Shown piece after piece: positions 41,762-50,210 of a stretch of DNA of 64,000 nucleotides. The stretch comes from DATCMU01 sp036563245. Lineage in GTDB: Bacteria; Pseudomonadota; Alphaproteobacteria; Rhizobiales; Devosiaceae. A program made the position numbers and the translations under genes. Location: NCBI GenBank assembly GCA_036563245.1, contig DATCMU010000029.1:1-64000 (forward strand). The letters are read 5' to 3'. The notes beneath the pieces are model-generated. The model saw only the letters and a program-made list of their open reading frames with translations. It did not search any database and had not been told where the DNA came from. Each line of letters starts with the position of its first letter. The stretch's first letter is position 1.

Positions 41762-43006
41762 ATGCACCCGTTGCCAGAATCAGGCGTCATGAACCCCGCC
41801 AGCACCGCCGAATCCGCCGTTGCCCTGCGCCCTGCCAATCGGGGTGGCACCGCGCGGGAGCGGTTGGCGAGGGGTGCGGGGCCGCGCATCTTCCACGACT
41901 ATTTCGCAATCAGGGGCGGTGGCGAACGGCTGGTTCTGGAACTGGCCTCTGCCCTTGGAGGGTCGCTCGTGCATGGCTATCGCACGTCCGACACCTACGA
42001 TGCCGCCATGTTCCCCGAACTGACCGCGAGCCTCGACCTGCCGCCGCCCTTGCGGCGTTCGGGCTTGCGTCCGCTGGCCCTTGCGCTGGCATTCGCAAGG
42101 CTGCGCCGGGCAGAGGCGGCCCGTGGCGGCGTGCGCATCTTCAGCGGCATAGCGGCGCCCTTCGCCGCCCCACGCAGATCGCTCGCCGGCTTCAACATCT
42201 ACTACTGCCACACCCCGCCGCGTTTCCTGTTCGACCAGCGCGAGCATTTCGCCGCCCGTTTGCGATCCGGCCAGCGTACGCTGGCTCGCCCCATCCTCGC
42301 CGGGTTCGAGCGAGCCTATCGAGACGTGGTGGGGCGCATGGACCTGATCGTGACCAATTCGCAGAACACCCGCAATCGCATTGCCCGCTATCTGGGGGTG
42401 GAGAGCACGGTGGTGCATCCGCCCGTGGATACGAGGCTGTTCGCGTGGGCAGGGCAGGGCGACTACTACTTGTCGACAGCCCGTCTCACCCCGCTCAAGC
42501 GGGTGGACGCGATCGTTCGGGCGTTCATCGCCATACCCGACCGCAAGCTGGTCGTCGCTTCGGGCGGCGAGCAACTCGAAGCGCTCAAGCGCCTTGCCGC
42601 CGGCGCGCCGAATATCGCGTTCACCGGCTGGATAGACGACGAGACGCTCAGGCGTCTCATCGGTCAGGCCATCGCCACGATCTACGTGCCGCGCGCCGAG
42701 GATTTCGGCATGTCTGCGGTCGAATCCATGGCCGCGGGAAAACCGGTGATCGGGGTTGCCGAGGGCGGATTGCTGGAAACCATCATTCCCGGTCGCACGG
42801 GCATTCTCCTGCCCCCCGAATTCACTCCCGATCACATTGCCGCGGCCGTGCGCGCACTGGATCCCGACCGTGCCCTGCGCATGCGCGAGCCTTGCGAATT
42901 GCGCGCGCATTCGTTCTCGCTGCAGAAGTTCGCGGCGAGCATGCGCGCCATGGTCGAACGGGCCGAGCGCAGCATCGCCGGGGCGTCGGAGATGTTGGCG
43001 TCGTGA
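41762..43006 (+). CDS. GT4-family glycosyltransferase
   Basis: A 414-residue GT-B glycosyltransferase predicted to add a sugar from a nucleotide donor during cell-surface glycan assembly. The N-terminal lobe has RIFHDYFAIRGGGERLVLELA, and the acceptor-side pattern NIYYCHTPPRFLFD is typical of mannosyltransferase-like members. The C-terminal lobe has STARLTPLKRVDAIVRAF and the donor-binding EDFGMSAVESMAAGKPVIG. The start is ATG 41762 or 41789 (MNPAST); neither has a strong ribosome site. The stop overlaps the next glycosyltransferase gene (GTGA). Confidence 0.85.
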   Translation: MHPLPESGVMNPASTAESAVALRPANRGGTARERLARGAGPRIFHDYFAIRGGGERLVLELASALGGSLVHGYRTSDTYDAAMFPELTASLDLPPPLRRSGLRPLALALAFARLRRAEAARGGVRIFSGIAAPFAAPRRSLAGFNIYYCHTPPRFLFDQREHFAARLRSGQRTLARPILAGFERAYRDVVGRMDLIVTNSQNTRNRIARYLGVESTVVHPPVDTRLFAWAGQGDYYLSTARLTPLKRVDAIVRAFIAIPDRKLVVASGGEQLEALKRLAAGAPNIAFTGWIDDETLRRLIGQAIATIYVPRAEDFGMSAVESMAAGKPVIGVAEGGLLETIIPGRTGILLPPEFTPDHIAAAVRALDPDRALRMREPCELRAHSFSLQKFAASMRAMVERAERSIAGASEMLAS

Positions 43007-44142
43007 AGGTTCTGCATCTCTTCAAGACCTATCTGCCGGACAGCTTCACCGGCATCGAGCGCGTGATCTGGGAGATTGCCGAGAGCACCTATCGCCTGGG
43101 TGTCGAAAGTCACGTTCTTGCGCTGAGCAAGCGTCCGCACCGCGCACCCCTGGCCGTCGCAAATCACACCGTCCATCAGGTCAGACAGGATCTGCATGTC
43201 GCCTCGACCGGGTTGTCGCGGTCGGCATTTGCCAGGTTCGCCGCGCTGGCGGCGAATGTCGATGTCATCCACTATCACTTCCCCTGGCCCATGGCCGATG
43301 CGCTGCATTTTCGCGCCGGGCGCGGCAAGCCGACCGTCCTGACCTATCATTCCGATATCGTGCGGCAGAGGCTTCTTCTGCGGTTCTACCGGCCGGTCAA
43401 ACACAGGTTTCTCGGCGCGGTAGACCATATCGTTGCGACCTCGCCAAACTATCTGGCCACAAGCCCGGTTCTCGCCCGTTTCCGGAACAAGACCTCGGTC
43501 ATCCCGATCGGTCTCGCCAGCGCCCCCGCCGTGGACCCCGAACGGGTTGCGGCCTGGCGGCAGCGCCTTGGCGAGCGGTTCTTCCTGTTCGTTGGCGTCT
43601 TGCGCTACTACAAGGGCCTGCCCGTACTGGTCGAGGCCGCGCGCCGCACGGGCCTGCCGCTGGCCGTCGTGGGCGAGGGTCCGTTGCGGCGCGATCTCGA
43701 GCGGGCCGGCCTGCCCAATGTCACCATGCTGGGCAAGGTCGATGAGCAGGACAAGTTCGCGCTCCTTTCGGCGTGCACCGCGTTCGTGTTTCCCTCTTCG
43801 ATCCGCACCGAGGCGTTCGGGGTCGCGCTGGCAGAGGCGGCGCGGGCCGGAAAGCCGATGATTTCGTGCGAAATCGGCACAGGCACCAGCTATGTCAACC
43901 GCCACGAAGAGACCGGTCTGGTCGTGCCTCCTGACGACCCTGGGGCCCTGGGGCTGGCGATGCAGCGCCTGTGGAACGATCCGGAACTCTCCAACCGGAT
44001 GGGGCGGGCGGCAGCGGTGCGATTCAACGCCCTTTTCCGCGCCGAGGACATGGCGATGGCCTATGCCGATCTCTATGCAAGGGTGATGGAACGGCGCCGG
44101 ACGGTCGCAGGCCCAAGCGCCACGGGATTCGCGATCCCCTGA
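43003..44142 (+). CDS. GT4-family glycosyltransferase
   Basis: A 379-residue GT-B enzyme. The N-terminus KVLHLFKTYLPDSFTGIERVIWEIA with HVLAL matches the first lobe. The second lobe has FLFVGVLRYYKGLPVLVEAA and the donor motif RTEAFGVALAEAARAGKPMI, followed by GTGTSYVNRHEETGLVVPPDD, as in mannosyl- or fucosyl-type transferases. The GTG at 43003 overlaps the previous stop, so the two glycosyltransferases are translationally coupled and probably add successive sugars. The open frame upstream of 43003 is a shadow of the preceding gene. Confidence 0.87.
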   Translation: MKVLHLFKTYLPDSFTGIERVIWEIAESTYRLGVESHVLALSKRPHRAPLAVANHTVHQVRQDLHVASTGLSRSAFARFAALAANVDVIHYHFPWPMADALHFRAGRGKPTVLTYHSDIVRQRLLLRFYRPVKHRFLGAVDHIVATSPNYLATSPVLARFRNKTSVIPIGLASAPAVDPERVAAWRQRLGERFFLFVGVLRYYKGLPVLVEAARRTGLPLAVVGEGPLRRDLERAGLPNVTMLGKVDEQDKFALLSACTAFVFPSSIRTEAFGVALAEAARAGKPMISCEIGTGTSYVNRHEETGLVVPPDDPGALGLAMQRLWNDPELSNRMGRAAAVRFNALFRAEDMAMAYADLYARVMERRRTVAGPSATGFAIP

Positions 44143-44256
44143 CTCGCATATGTCCAATCCGGTCGGCCGAATGTGCCGCGAACGCAGGATCGCGCGACAG
44201 GTGTCGTTGGAGTGTGACAGGCCGCCGGTTCAGTGGTATTCATTCGGTCTTGTTAC

Positions 44257-44268
44257 TCATATATAAGA
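44257..44268. promoter_or_regulatory. Candidate GntR operator, copy 1
   Basis: TCATATATAAGA is a 12-bp near-palindrome with one mismatched pair, 44 bases before the regulator ATG. The identical 12 bases recur at 45108-45119 before the NagB-like gene. GntR-family operators are typically AT-centred palindromes, so this is probably the regulator's own site. Confidence 0.6.
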
Positions 44269-44312
44269 CGAATGACCGGCGGGCGGTCACCGTCGACAAC
44301 CAGGATGGGACC

Positions 44313-45062
44313 ATGGCGCGCACCCCCAATCCACTGGCTGCAACCGGCGGTGCCATGGGCTACAGCCCGCTCTACCTGCAGGTAAAGCAGCAGCTGGTCG
44401 AAAAGATGATTGCCGGCGACTGGCCTCCTGGGGCGCTGCTGCCCTCCGAGCAGCAACTGGGCCTGCAAATGGGCGTGTCCCAGGGGACCGTTCGCAAGGC
44501 GCTGGATGCGCTGGCCAACGAGAACATTGTCGTGCGCCACCAGGGCCGCGGCACGTTCGTGGCCGAACACGATCAGCAGCGCACGCTCTTCCAGTTCTTC
44601 AAGCTCGTGGATGCCGACGGCGAGCGCCGCTTCCCCGAAACGGTATTCAGCCGGCTCGACCTCGTCGCCGCCAACCCCGAGGAGCGCGAGGCGTTCGGCC
44701 TCGGCAAGAATGCCAGGATCTGGCACATCCATCGCCATCGCGCCCTCAAGGGGAAGGTGACGCTGACCGAAAGGGTTTCGCTGGTCGCCGAGCGCTTCCC
44801 AAGGCTCGATTCCCATGTCCCGCTCCCGAACAACATCTACCAGCTCTATGAGCGCGACTACGGCACGACCATCGCGCGCGCGGTGGAAAACCTGCGCGCG
44901 GTGAGTGCTGGCCGCGAAGAGGCCGAAGTGCTTGGTTGCGCGGTCGGCGATCCGCTGCTGCAGATCGACCGGCGGGCCTTCGCGCTTGACGGCAGTCTTG
45001 CCGAACTGCGCCAGACCAACTGCCTGACGAACGGCTTCACCTACCTTTCCGATCTCTCCTGA
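44313..45062 (+). CDS. GntR/HutC-family transcriptional regulator
   Basis: A 249-residue regulator. The winged-helix GntR domain spans about residues 15-85: PLYLQVKQQLVEKMIAGDWPPGALLPSEQQL, then VSQGTVRKALDALANENIVVRHQGRGTFVAEH. The UTRA ligand-binding domain follows (about 100-245), with the usual REEAEVLGCAVGDPLLQIDRRAF. HutC-type members such as NagR sense sugar phosphates. ATG 44313 has AGGA about seven bases upstream. Identical near-palindromes lie before this gene and before the downstream NagB-like gene, suggesting that it represses both itself and the sugar operon. Confidence 0.9.
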   Translation: MARTPNPLAATGGAMGYSPLYLQVKQQLVEKMIAGDWPPGALLPSEQQLGLQMGVSQGTVRKALDALANENIVVRHQGRGTFVAEHDQQRTLFQFFKLVDADGERRFPETVFSRLDLVAANPEEREAFGLGKNARIWHIHRHRALKGKVTLTERVSLVAERFPRLDSHVPLPNNIYQLYERDYGTTIARAVENLRAVSAGREEAEVLGCAVGDPLLQIDRRAFALDGSLAELRQTNCLTNGFTYLSDLS

Positions 45063-45107
45063 GGATAGTGCGACGAAAGCAGAAAAACCCCTTGCGATAG
45101 CGGCAAG

Positions 45108-45119
45108 TCATATATAAGA
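45108..45119. promoter_or_regulatory. Candidate GntR operator, copy 2
   Basis: The same 12 bases, TCATATATAAGA, as upstream of the GntR gene, here 40 bases before the NagB-like start. A further TATAAGA lies a few bases downstream. The overlap with a TATA-like sequence fits repression by blocking polymerase. Confidence 0.6.
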
Positions 45120-45158
45120 GTTATAAGATAGCAGATTAGGAGAGGGAGGCTCCTTTTC

Positions 45159-46010
45159 GTGACTGTGTACGAGGGCATCGACAGCGCGACCCGTAGGGCT
45201 CTGCAGTCGACCGAGGCGGAACTTCTCGCCGGGTCGGCCTGTCCCGTGCGCATTCACGAAGATGCGGACGCCATGCGCGTCGCCATGGCGGAAAGGCTTT
45301 TCGACGACATTACCGGAACGCTGGCGCGCCAGCCGACCTGCACCCTGATCGTGCCGGTGGGGCCGGTCGGTCAATACGAGCTGCTGGCCGAGCGCTGCGT
45401 GAAGGAGGGTATCTCGCTCTCCGCGGTCACCTTCATCATCATGGATGAATATCTCGATCTCGATGGCAACTGGGTCGGCGAGCACGATGCGCTGAGTTTT
45501 CGCGGCCATATCCATCGCAATCTGAGGGATCGCATGCCCGAGGCGCTGCGTCCGGAAATCGTCATTCCCGATCCGCATGCCCTCGAGGCGATCCCTGACA
45601 TCATTGCGCGCCGGGGCCTTGATTTCACCTATGCCGGCGTTGGCATTACCGGCCACCTGGCGTTCAACGACCCCGTGCCCGGGCGCGATGACCCGGACTG
45701 GTTCGCCGGACTGGGCACCCGCGTTGTCAGCCTGCTTCCCGAAACCCGCCTCATCAATTCGGTCACCGCCGCATTCGGCAATGTGCAGCGCATTCCCCAA
45801 CTCGCCATCACGGTGGGCATGAAGGAGATATTGTCCGCCGCGATGTTGCGTATCTGGATGAACCGGCACTGGCAGTGTGCCGCGATCCGGCGGATGCTTC
45901 TTGGCCCGGTTACCGCTGCGTTTCCCGCTTCGCTTGTCCAGCGTCACCCCAACGCTACGCTTGACGTCGTCCGCGAGGTTCTCGCCGAACCGGAGCCTCG
46001 CCTGAGATGA
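45159..46010 (+). CDS. Glucosamine-6-phosphate deaminase/isomerase-like (NagB family)
   Basis: A 283-residue sugar-phosphate isomerase-fold protein. FIIMDEYLDLDGNWVGEHDALSF matches the NagB DEY motif with its catalytic Asp72, and AGVGITGHLAFNDP aligns with the NagB loop GVGNDGHIAFNEP. In that loop the catalytic Asp141 of E. coli NagB is Thr here and Glu148 is Asp, while His143 is kept. Deaminase chemistry may therefore be altered. The GTG start has GGGAGG nine bases upstream. The stop overlaps the deacetylase gene (ATGA). Context suggests it processes an aminosugar or another phosphorylated sugar imported by the TRAP transporter. Confidence 0.8.
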   Translation: MTVYEGIDSATRRALQSTEAELLAGSACPVRIHEDADAMRVAMAERLFDDITGTLARQPTCTLIVPVGPVGQYELLAERCVKEGISLSAVTFIIMDEYLDLDGNWVGEHDALSFRGHIHRNLRDRMPEALRPEIVIPDPHALEAIPDIIARRGLDFTYAGVGITGHLAFNDPVPGRDDPDWFAGLGTRVVSLLPETRLINSVTAAFGNVQRIPQLAITVGMKEILSAAMLRIWMNRHWQCAAIRRMLLGPVTAAFPASLVQRHPNATLDVVREVLAEPEPRLR

Positions 46011-46861
46011 CCGTCATGTGCACGATCCTGCCTCATCTCGACGATGTCGGCGTCACCGCCGGCTCGGTGCGCGCCTGGGCGGCCCTCAGGGCGGCGGGTG
46101 TCGTGCGCTCGGCGTCCGTCATGGTGCCGTGCCCCTACTATCGCTACGCGGTCGAGGACTTCATCGAGGCGCCCGACCAGGACCTGGGAATTCACGTAAC
46201 GCTCAATTCCGAATGGAGCCGCTATCGCTGGCGGCCGCTCATCGGGCCGGCTGGCGGGTTGGTCGACGATGAGGGATTCTTCCATCGCCGTCCCGAGGCA
46301 GTCCTTGCCAATGCCGATCCACAGGCTGTCGAGGACGAGATTTCCGCGCAGGTGGAGCGGGCGATTTCGGACGGCATTCGCCCAACCCATATCGATGCGC
46401 ACATGGGGACGGCTTTCCTGCCGCCTTTCATGGAACGGCTTTGGGCCGTGGCGGCGCGTCATGGGTTGCCTTTGCCGCTTTGCCGGAATCTGGCGCCCCT
46501 GTTCGCCATGGTTCGGACCGCGCAGCCCGATGCCGGTTATTATCGTGAACTTGTCGCCGAGGCCGAAAACCGCGGCGATCCGGTCTTCGACAGCTTCGTG
46601 ATCGGGTTCACCCCTGACGGCGTCTCGGCCCGCGCGTTCTATGCGGAAATGGTCGCAGGGGCGGGCGAGGGCCTGCACTGGCTTGCGATGCACGCCAATG
46701 CGCCCGACGACACGTCCGTGTTCGCGCCACACATGGCGCGGCCGCGAGAAGAAGAATTCCGTCTGTTCTCCGATCCTGGGAGCGCTGCGGTATTCGGCGA
46801 CAGCGCACTGGTCAACTGGTTCGATCTCGGTGCGAAGGGGAGGGGCCGCCAATGCGCCTGA
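46007..46861 (+). CDS. YdjC/ChbG-family carbohydrate deacetylase
   Basis: A 284-residue metal-dependent deacetylase of the YdjC family, which removes acetyl groups from N-acetylated sugars such as chitobiose derivatives. Metal-binding positions are visible: the Asp pair in ILPHLDDVGVTAG, His in LGIHVTLNSEW and His in RPTHIDAHMG. The catalytic core covers nearly the whole protein. It overlaps the NagB-like gene at its start and the TRAP small permease gene by ten bases at its end. Deacetylation, then isomerisation or deamination, of an imported amino sugar is a reasonable reading of the cluster. Confidence 0.87.
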   Translation: MTVMCTILPHLDDVGVTAGSVRAWAALRAAGVVRSASVMVPCPYYRYAVEDFIEAPDQDLGIHVTLNSEWSRYRWRPLIGPAGGLVDDEGFFHRRPEAVLANADPQAVEDEISAQVERAISDGIRPTHIDAHMGTAFLPPFMERLWAVAARHGLPLPLCRNLAPLFAMVRTAQPDAGYYRELVAEAENRGDPVFDSFVIGFTPDGVSARAFYAEMVAGAGEGLHWLAMHANAPDDTSVFAPHMARPREEEFRLFSDPGSAAVFGDSALVNWFDLGAKGRGRQCA

Positions 46862-47505
46862 TGATCGATCTCATGTCGCGCCTCAACAGGCTGATCTCCA
46901 ATATCGGCGTTGTGATCGCCTGCGGGCTTCTGGTGCTGATGACCTCCGCGGTGATCCTGCAGGTTGCCAGCCGCGAATTGCGCAATCCCATCGGCTGGAC
47001 GGAGGAAGTTGCGCTGGCCTCGATGGTCTGGGTCGCCTTTCTTGTCGGTCCCTGGGCCTATCGCAATCACGAGTTCACCCGAATTGACGTGGTGATCGAG
47101 GCCATGCCGCTGCGGACCCGTTCGATCCTTCAGGTGTTCATTCATCTGTTCGAGGCGGCGATCACGGTCGGCGCGACCTATTACAGCTGGCGCTTCTTTC
47201 TGGGTGGCAACAGCATTCTTCCGCAGATGACGCACCTGATGCGCGATCTCTTGGCTCCGTTCACCTCGAGCGATGCGGTCAAGGCGCTGGCGGTGAAGAA
47301 CAAGTATGTCTACGTCATCCTGCCCACAGGGTTCACCGGGCTGTTCCTCGTATCCGTCGAACACGTCCTGCGCGCCATCCAGACCCTGCGCACGGGCGAA
47401 GAGCACCGCGTCGGCTTCCACCTCAAGGGGGTCGAGCACACGCCCGATACGCCCGAGGTGATCCAGCGCCAGACCGACAACGACCAGGATTACGTGGAGC
47501 GCTGA
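46852..47505 (+). CDS. TRAP transporter small permease (DctQ)
   Basis: A 217-residue inner-membrane subunit that joins the large permease to take up a substrate delivered by the periplasmic binding protein. Four hydrophobic segments are visible: the first around VIACGLLVLMTSAVILQVASR, the second at VALASMVWVAFLVGPWAY (the WTEEVAL region is typical of DctQ), then near ILQVFIHLFEAAITVGATYY and VYVILPTGFTGLFLVSVEHVL. It is longer than most DctQ proteins because of an extra loop and a polar C-terminal tail. Confidence 0.9.
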   Translation: MRLMIDLMSRLNRLISNIGVVIACGLLVLMTSAVILQVASRELRNPIGWTEEVALASMVWVAFLVGPWAYRNHEFTRIDVVIEAMPLRTRSILQVFIHLFEAAITVGATYYSWRFFLGGNSILPQMTHLMRDLLAPFTSSDAVKALAVKNKYVYVILPTGFTGLFLVSVEHVLRAIQTLRTGEEHRVGFHLKGVEHTPDTPEVIQRQTDNDQDYVER

Positions 47506-47508
47506 GCC

Positions 47509-48876
47509 ATGGGCGGCATACTGACAGCAATGAAGGGTCTTGCCGTCTTCTGGGGCTTCCTGCTCCTTTTGGCGCTCGGCGTGCCCGTGTTCTTCGCCAT
47601 GATCGGCGCCGGCGTGTTCCAGCTCTGGCAACTCGATCGCATCGCCTTCCTCAGCATGCAGGTGAACCGGGTCTATTCGGGCATCTCGTCCTTCCCCATC
47701 ATGGCCGTGCCCTTCTTCATTCTCGCTGGCGAGATCATGAATTCGGGCATGGTCACCAAGGCCCTTGTCGATTTCTCGCGCGCCATGCTCGGTCATATTC
47801 GCGGCGGGCTGGCCCATGTGAACATTGCCGCCAGCGTCCTGTTCGCCGGCCTGTCCGGTTCTGCGGTGGCCGATGCATCGGCCCTTGGTTCAATGCTGAT
47901 CCCCGCCATGGAGCGCAATGGCTACAGCACAAGGTTCGCAGCCGCCATCACCGCCGCCAGTTCGGTCATCGGGCCGGTCATTCCACCCTCGGGGCTGATG
48001 GTCCTTTACGCCTTCGTGATGAACGTCGACGTGGCCAAGATGTTCCTGGGCGGCATCATCCCCGGGCTGATGCTGGCCGGCGCGCTCATGCTGGTCACCG
48101 CGTTCATGGCCCGCAAGTACGATTTCCCCGTGGCCAACGAGCGCATGGCGTGGCGCGACCGCGGGCAGGCGGGCCTGCGCGCATTCTTCCCGCTGCTGAC
48201 CCCGGTCATTCTGCTCGGCGGCATCCTTTCGGGCTACTACACCCCCACCGAGGCGGCGGCGGTCGCGGTTACCTATGCGCTGCTGCTCAATATCGGCGTA
48301 AAGATCGGCTACAAGCTGGGCTGGCTCAAGGAAGACGGCTTTGGCCTGCGCGCCTTCGGCGGCATTCTCAAGCGCACCGCGGTGCAGTCCGGCGTGGTGC
48401 TGTTGCTCGTTGGCGTTTCGACCGGCTTTTCACAGGTCGTGGCGATCGCCCACATGCCGGAAATGCTGACCAACCTGCTGCTGTCGATTTCCGACAATGT
48501 CTGGGTATTCCTGCTTCTGGTGAACGTCTTCCTGTTCATCGTGGGCATGGTGCTGGACGCCGGCCCGGCGATCCTGATCCTTGGTCCGATCCTGGCGCCG
48601 GCATCGGCGGCCTACGGCATCGATCCCATCCACTTTGCGGTGATGATGTGCCTCAACGTCACGGTCGGCCTCGCCACGCCGCCCATGGGCCTCGTGCTGT
48701 TCGTGACTACCTCGATTTCGGGCGCCCGTTTCTCCGAGATCGTGCGCGCCATCATTCCGTTCCTGATTGCCGAAGTCGTGGTCATCCTGATGGTGGCCTA
48801 TGTCCCCGTTTTCACCACCGGCCTTCCCTGGGTTTGGGAGCATTGGGGTGACATCGTATCCGGCGCCCTGTGGTGA
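47509..48876 (+). CDS. TRAP transporter large permease (DctM)
   Basis: A 455-residue inner-membrane subunit with about twelve hydrophobic segments, forming the sodium-driven transport path of the TRAP system. Family features include PFFILAGEIMNSGMVTKALVDF, GLSGSAVADASALGSMLIPAM, SSVIGPVIPPSGLMVLYAF and GLATPPMGLVLFVTTSISG. It starts three bases after the small permease stop, and its end is 59 bases before the binding protein. Confidence 0.93.
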   Translation: MGGILTAMKGLAVFWGFLLLLALGVPVFFAMIGAGVFQLWQLDRIAFLSMQVNRVYSGISSFPIMAVPFFILAGEIMNSGMVTKALVDFSRAMLGHIRGGLAHVNIAASVLFAGLSGSAVADASALGSMLIPAMERNGYSTRFAAAITAASSVIGPVIPPSGLMVLYAFVMNVDVAKMFLGGIIPGLMLAGALMLVTAFMARKYDFPVANERMAWRDRGQAGLRAFFPLLTPVILLGGILSGYYTPTEAAAVAVTYALLLNIGVKIGYKLGWLKEDGFGLRAFGGILKRTAVQSGVVLLLVGVSTGFSQVVAIAHMPEMLTNLLLSISDNVWVFLLLVNVFLFIVGMVLDAGPAILILGPILAPASAAYGIDPIHFAVMMCLNVTVGLATPPMGLVLFVTTSISGARFSEIVRAIIPFLIAEVVVILMVAYVPVFTTGLPWVWEHWGDIVSGALW

Positions 48877-48935
48877 TCGGACTGGTCGAAAAAGAGCGCT
48901 GCCAAGGCGCCGCTCAAACACTGAAGGAGAGAAAG

Positions 48936-49997
48936 ATGAAATCACTCAAACTCGCACTGGCCGCGCTCGCGATTGGCGCCGGACTGGTCGCCGCACCGGC
49001 CATGGCCGCGGATGCCGAGTACAAGCTCGTCGTTCCGCTCGCCACCGGCAAGGACAACTATAACTACTTTGCCATGGAGGCCTTCCGGAACCTGGTGAAC
49101 ACCAAGTCCAACGGCAGGATCGACGTGGAGATCTACCCGGGCGGCACCCTTTGCGCGTCCGGCCGTGAATGCTTCGAGGGCATGCAGGCAGGCCTGGTGG
49201 ACATCTACCAGTCCAATTTCGGCGAGCCGGGCAATCTCTGGGCCTCCTTCGCCGGCCTCGACCTGCCCTACATGCTGCGTGACGACGAAGTCGCCGAATG
49301 CGTTTTCGATGATCTCGATTTCATGAGCTATCTGCGTAAGGGCATGCTGGACAATACCGGCAATGTCCGCCTGATGGTGATTTCCAATTCCGGCGGATGG
49401 CGCAACTTCGCCACCACCAAGAAGCCGATCCTCACCCCCGAAGACGTCAAGGGCATGAAGATCCGTACCATTCCCGCCGAAATCCAGCAGGAACTGGTGC
49501 GTGAACTCGGCGGCGCCCCCACCGGCATTTCCTGGCCGGAGGTCTATACCTCGCTCGCCACCGGCGTCGTGGAAGGCACCAAGAACGGCATCACCGACAT
49601 CGTGACGATGCACTTCGAGGAATATCTCAAGCACATCACGCTCGATGGTCACGCCTATATGGGCGGCACCTGGTTCATCAACAACGACAAGTTCATGTCC
49701 ATGCCCGAGGATCTGCGCAAGATCGTCATGGAAGGGTTCGACGTGGTCAAGCAGTACCTGCGCGCCTATCCCAAGTACAACGACGTGAAAGCCTATGACA
49801 CCTTCGTCAAGGCGGGCGGCACCATTCACAGCCTGACCAACGAGCAGAAGCAGGCCTTCAAGGACGCCACGAGCGGAATGGAAGACTGGTTCATCAAGCA
49901 GAACCCGGACAACAAGGCTTTCCTCGACAAGTATGAAGCCGCCATCAACAAGTGCGTCGCTCATGTCGACAGCACCCTGGAGGCCGAAATCCAGTAA
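48936..49997 (+). CDS. TRAP transporter substrate-binding protein (DctP)
   Basis: A 353-residue periplasmic binding protein. The signal peptide KSLKLALAALAIGAGLVAAPAMAADA is cleaved after an AMA motif. The DctP fold is seen in ATGKDNYNYFAMEAFRNLVN, the key segment GGWRNFATTKKPILTPEDVKGMKIRT (with the conserved Arg that contacts an acidic substrate) and GISWPEVYTSLATGVVEGTKNG. The start ATG has AAGGAG six bases upstream. A strong terminator follows. The surrounding genes suggest a sugar acid or amino-sugar derivative as substrate. Confidence 0.93.
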   Translation: MKSLKLALAALAIGAGLVAAPAMAADAEYKLVVPLATGKDNYNYFAMEAFRNLVNTKSNGRIDVEIYPGGTLCASGRECFEGMQAGLVDIYQSNFGEPGNLWASFAGLDLPYMLRDDEVAECVFDDLDFMSYLRKGMLDNTGNVRLMVISNSGGWRNFATTKKPILTPEDVKGMKIRTIPAEIQQELVRELGGAPTGISWPEVYTSLATGVVEGTKNGITDIVTMHFEEYLKHITLDGHAYMGGTWFINNDKFMSMPEDLRKIVMEGFDVVKQYLRAYPKYNDVKAYDTFVKAGGTIHSLTNEQKQAFKDATSGMEDWFIKQNPDNKAFLDKYEAAINKCVAHVDSTLEAEIQ

Positions 49998-50020
49998 TCG
50001 CAGGCCTTGCGAATCCATTG

Positions 50021-50052
50021 GGCCGGGGCAGCGATGCCCCGGCCATTTTTTT
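50021..50052 (+). terminator. Intrinsic terminator of the TRAP operon
   Basis: GGCCGGGGC-AGCGAT-GCCCCGGCC at 50021-50044 is a perfect stem followed by ATTTTTTT. It ends the TRAP operon and separates it from the GH43 gene. Confidence 0.9.
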
Positions 50053-50210
50053 GGCGGATGCATGGCGCGGAATCGGGCGGCAAAACGGGCCCATTTCGAT
50101 TGTGCCGAGTTGATCTTGCCTGGTTCCCCGGCGATTGTATGGGCTCACCATTCCCTCGCCGGTGGGCATCTTGCAGCAAGCCGCCGGTCAGGGGCGTCCG
50201 GAGAACACAG

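Noticed and set aside
41701..43002. Upstream extension of the second GT4 gene frame
   Set aside because: Arg/Ala/Gly/His-rich text antiphase to the first GT4 gene; the coupled GTG at 43003 is the natural start.
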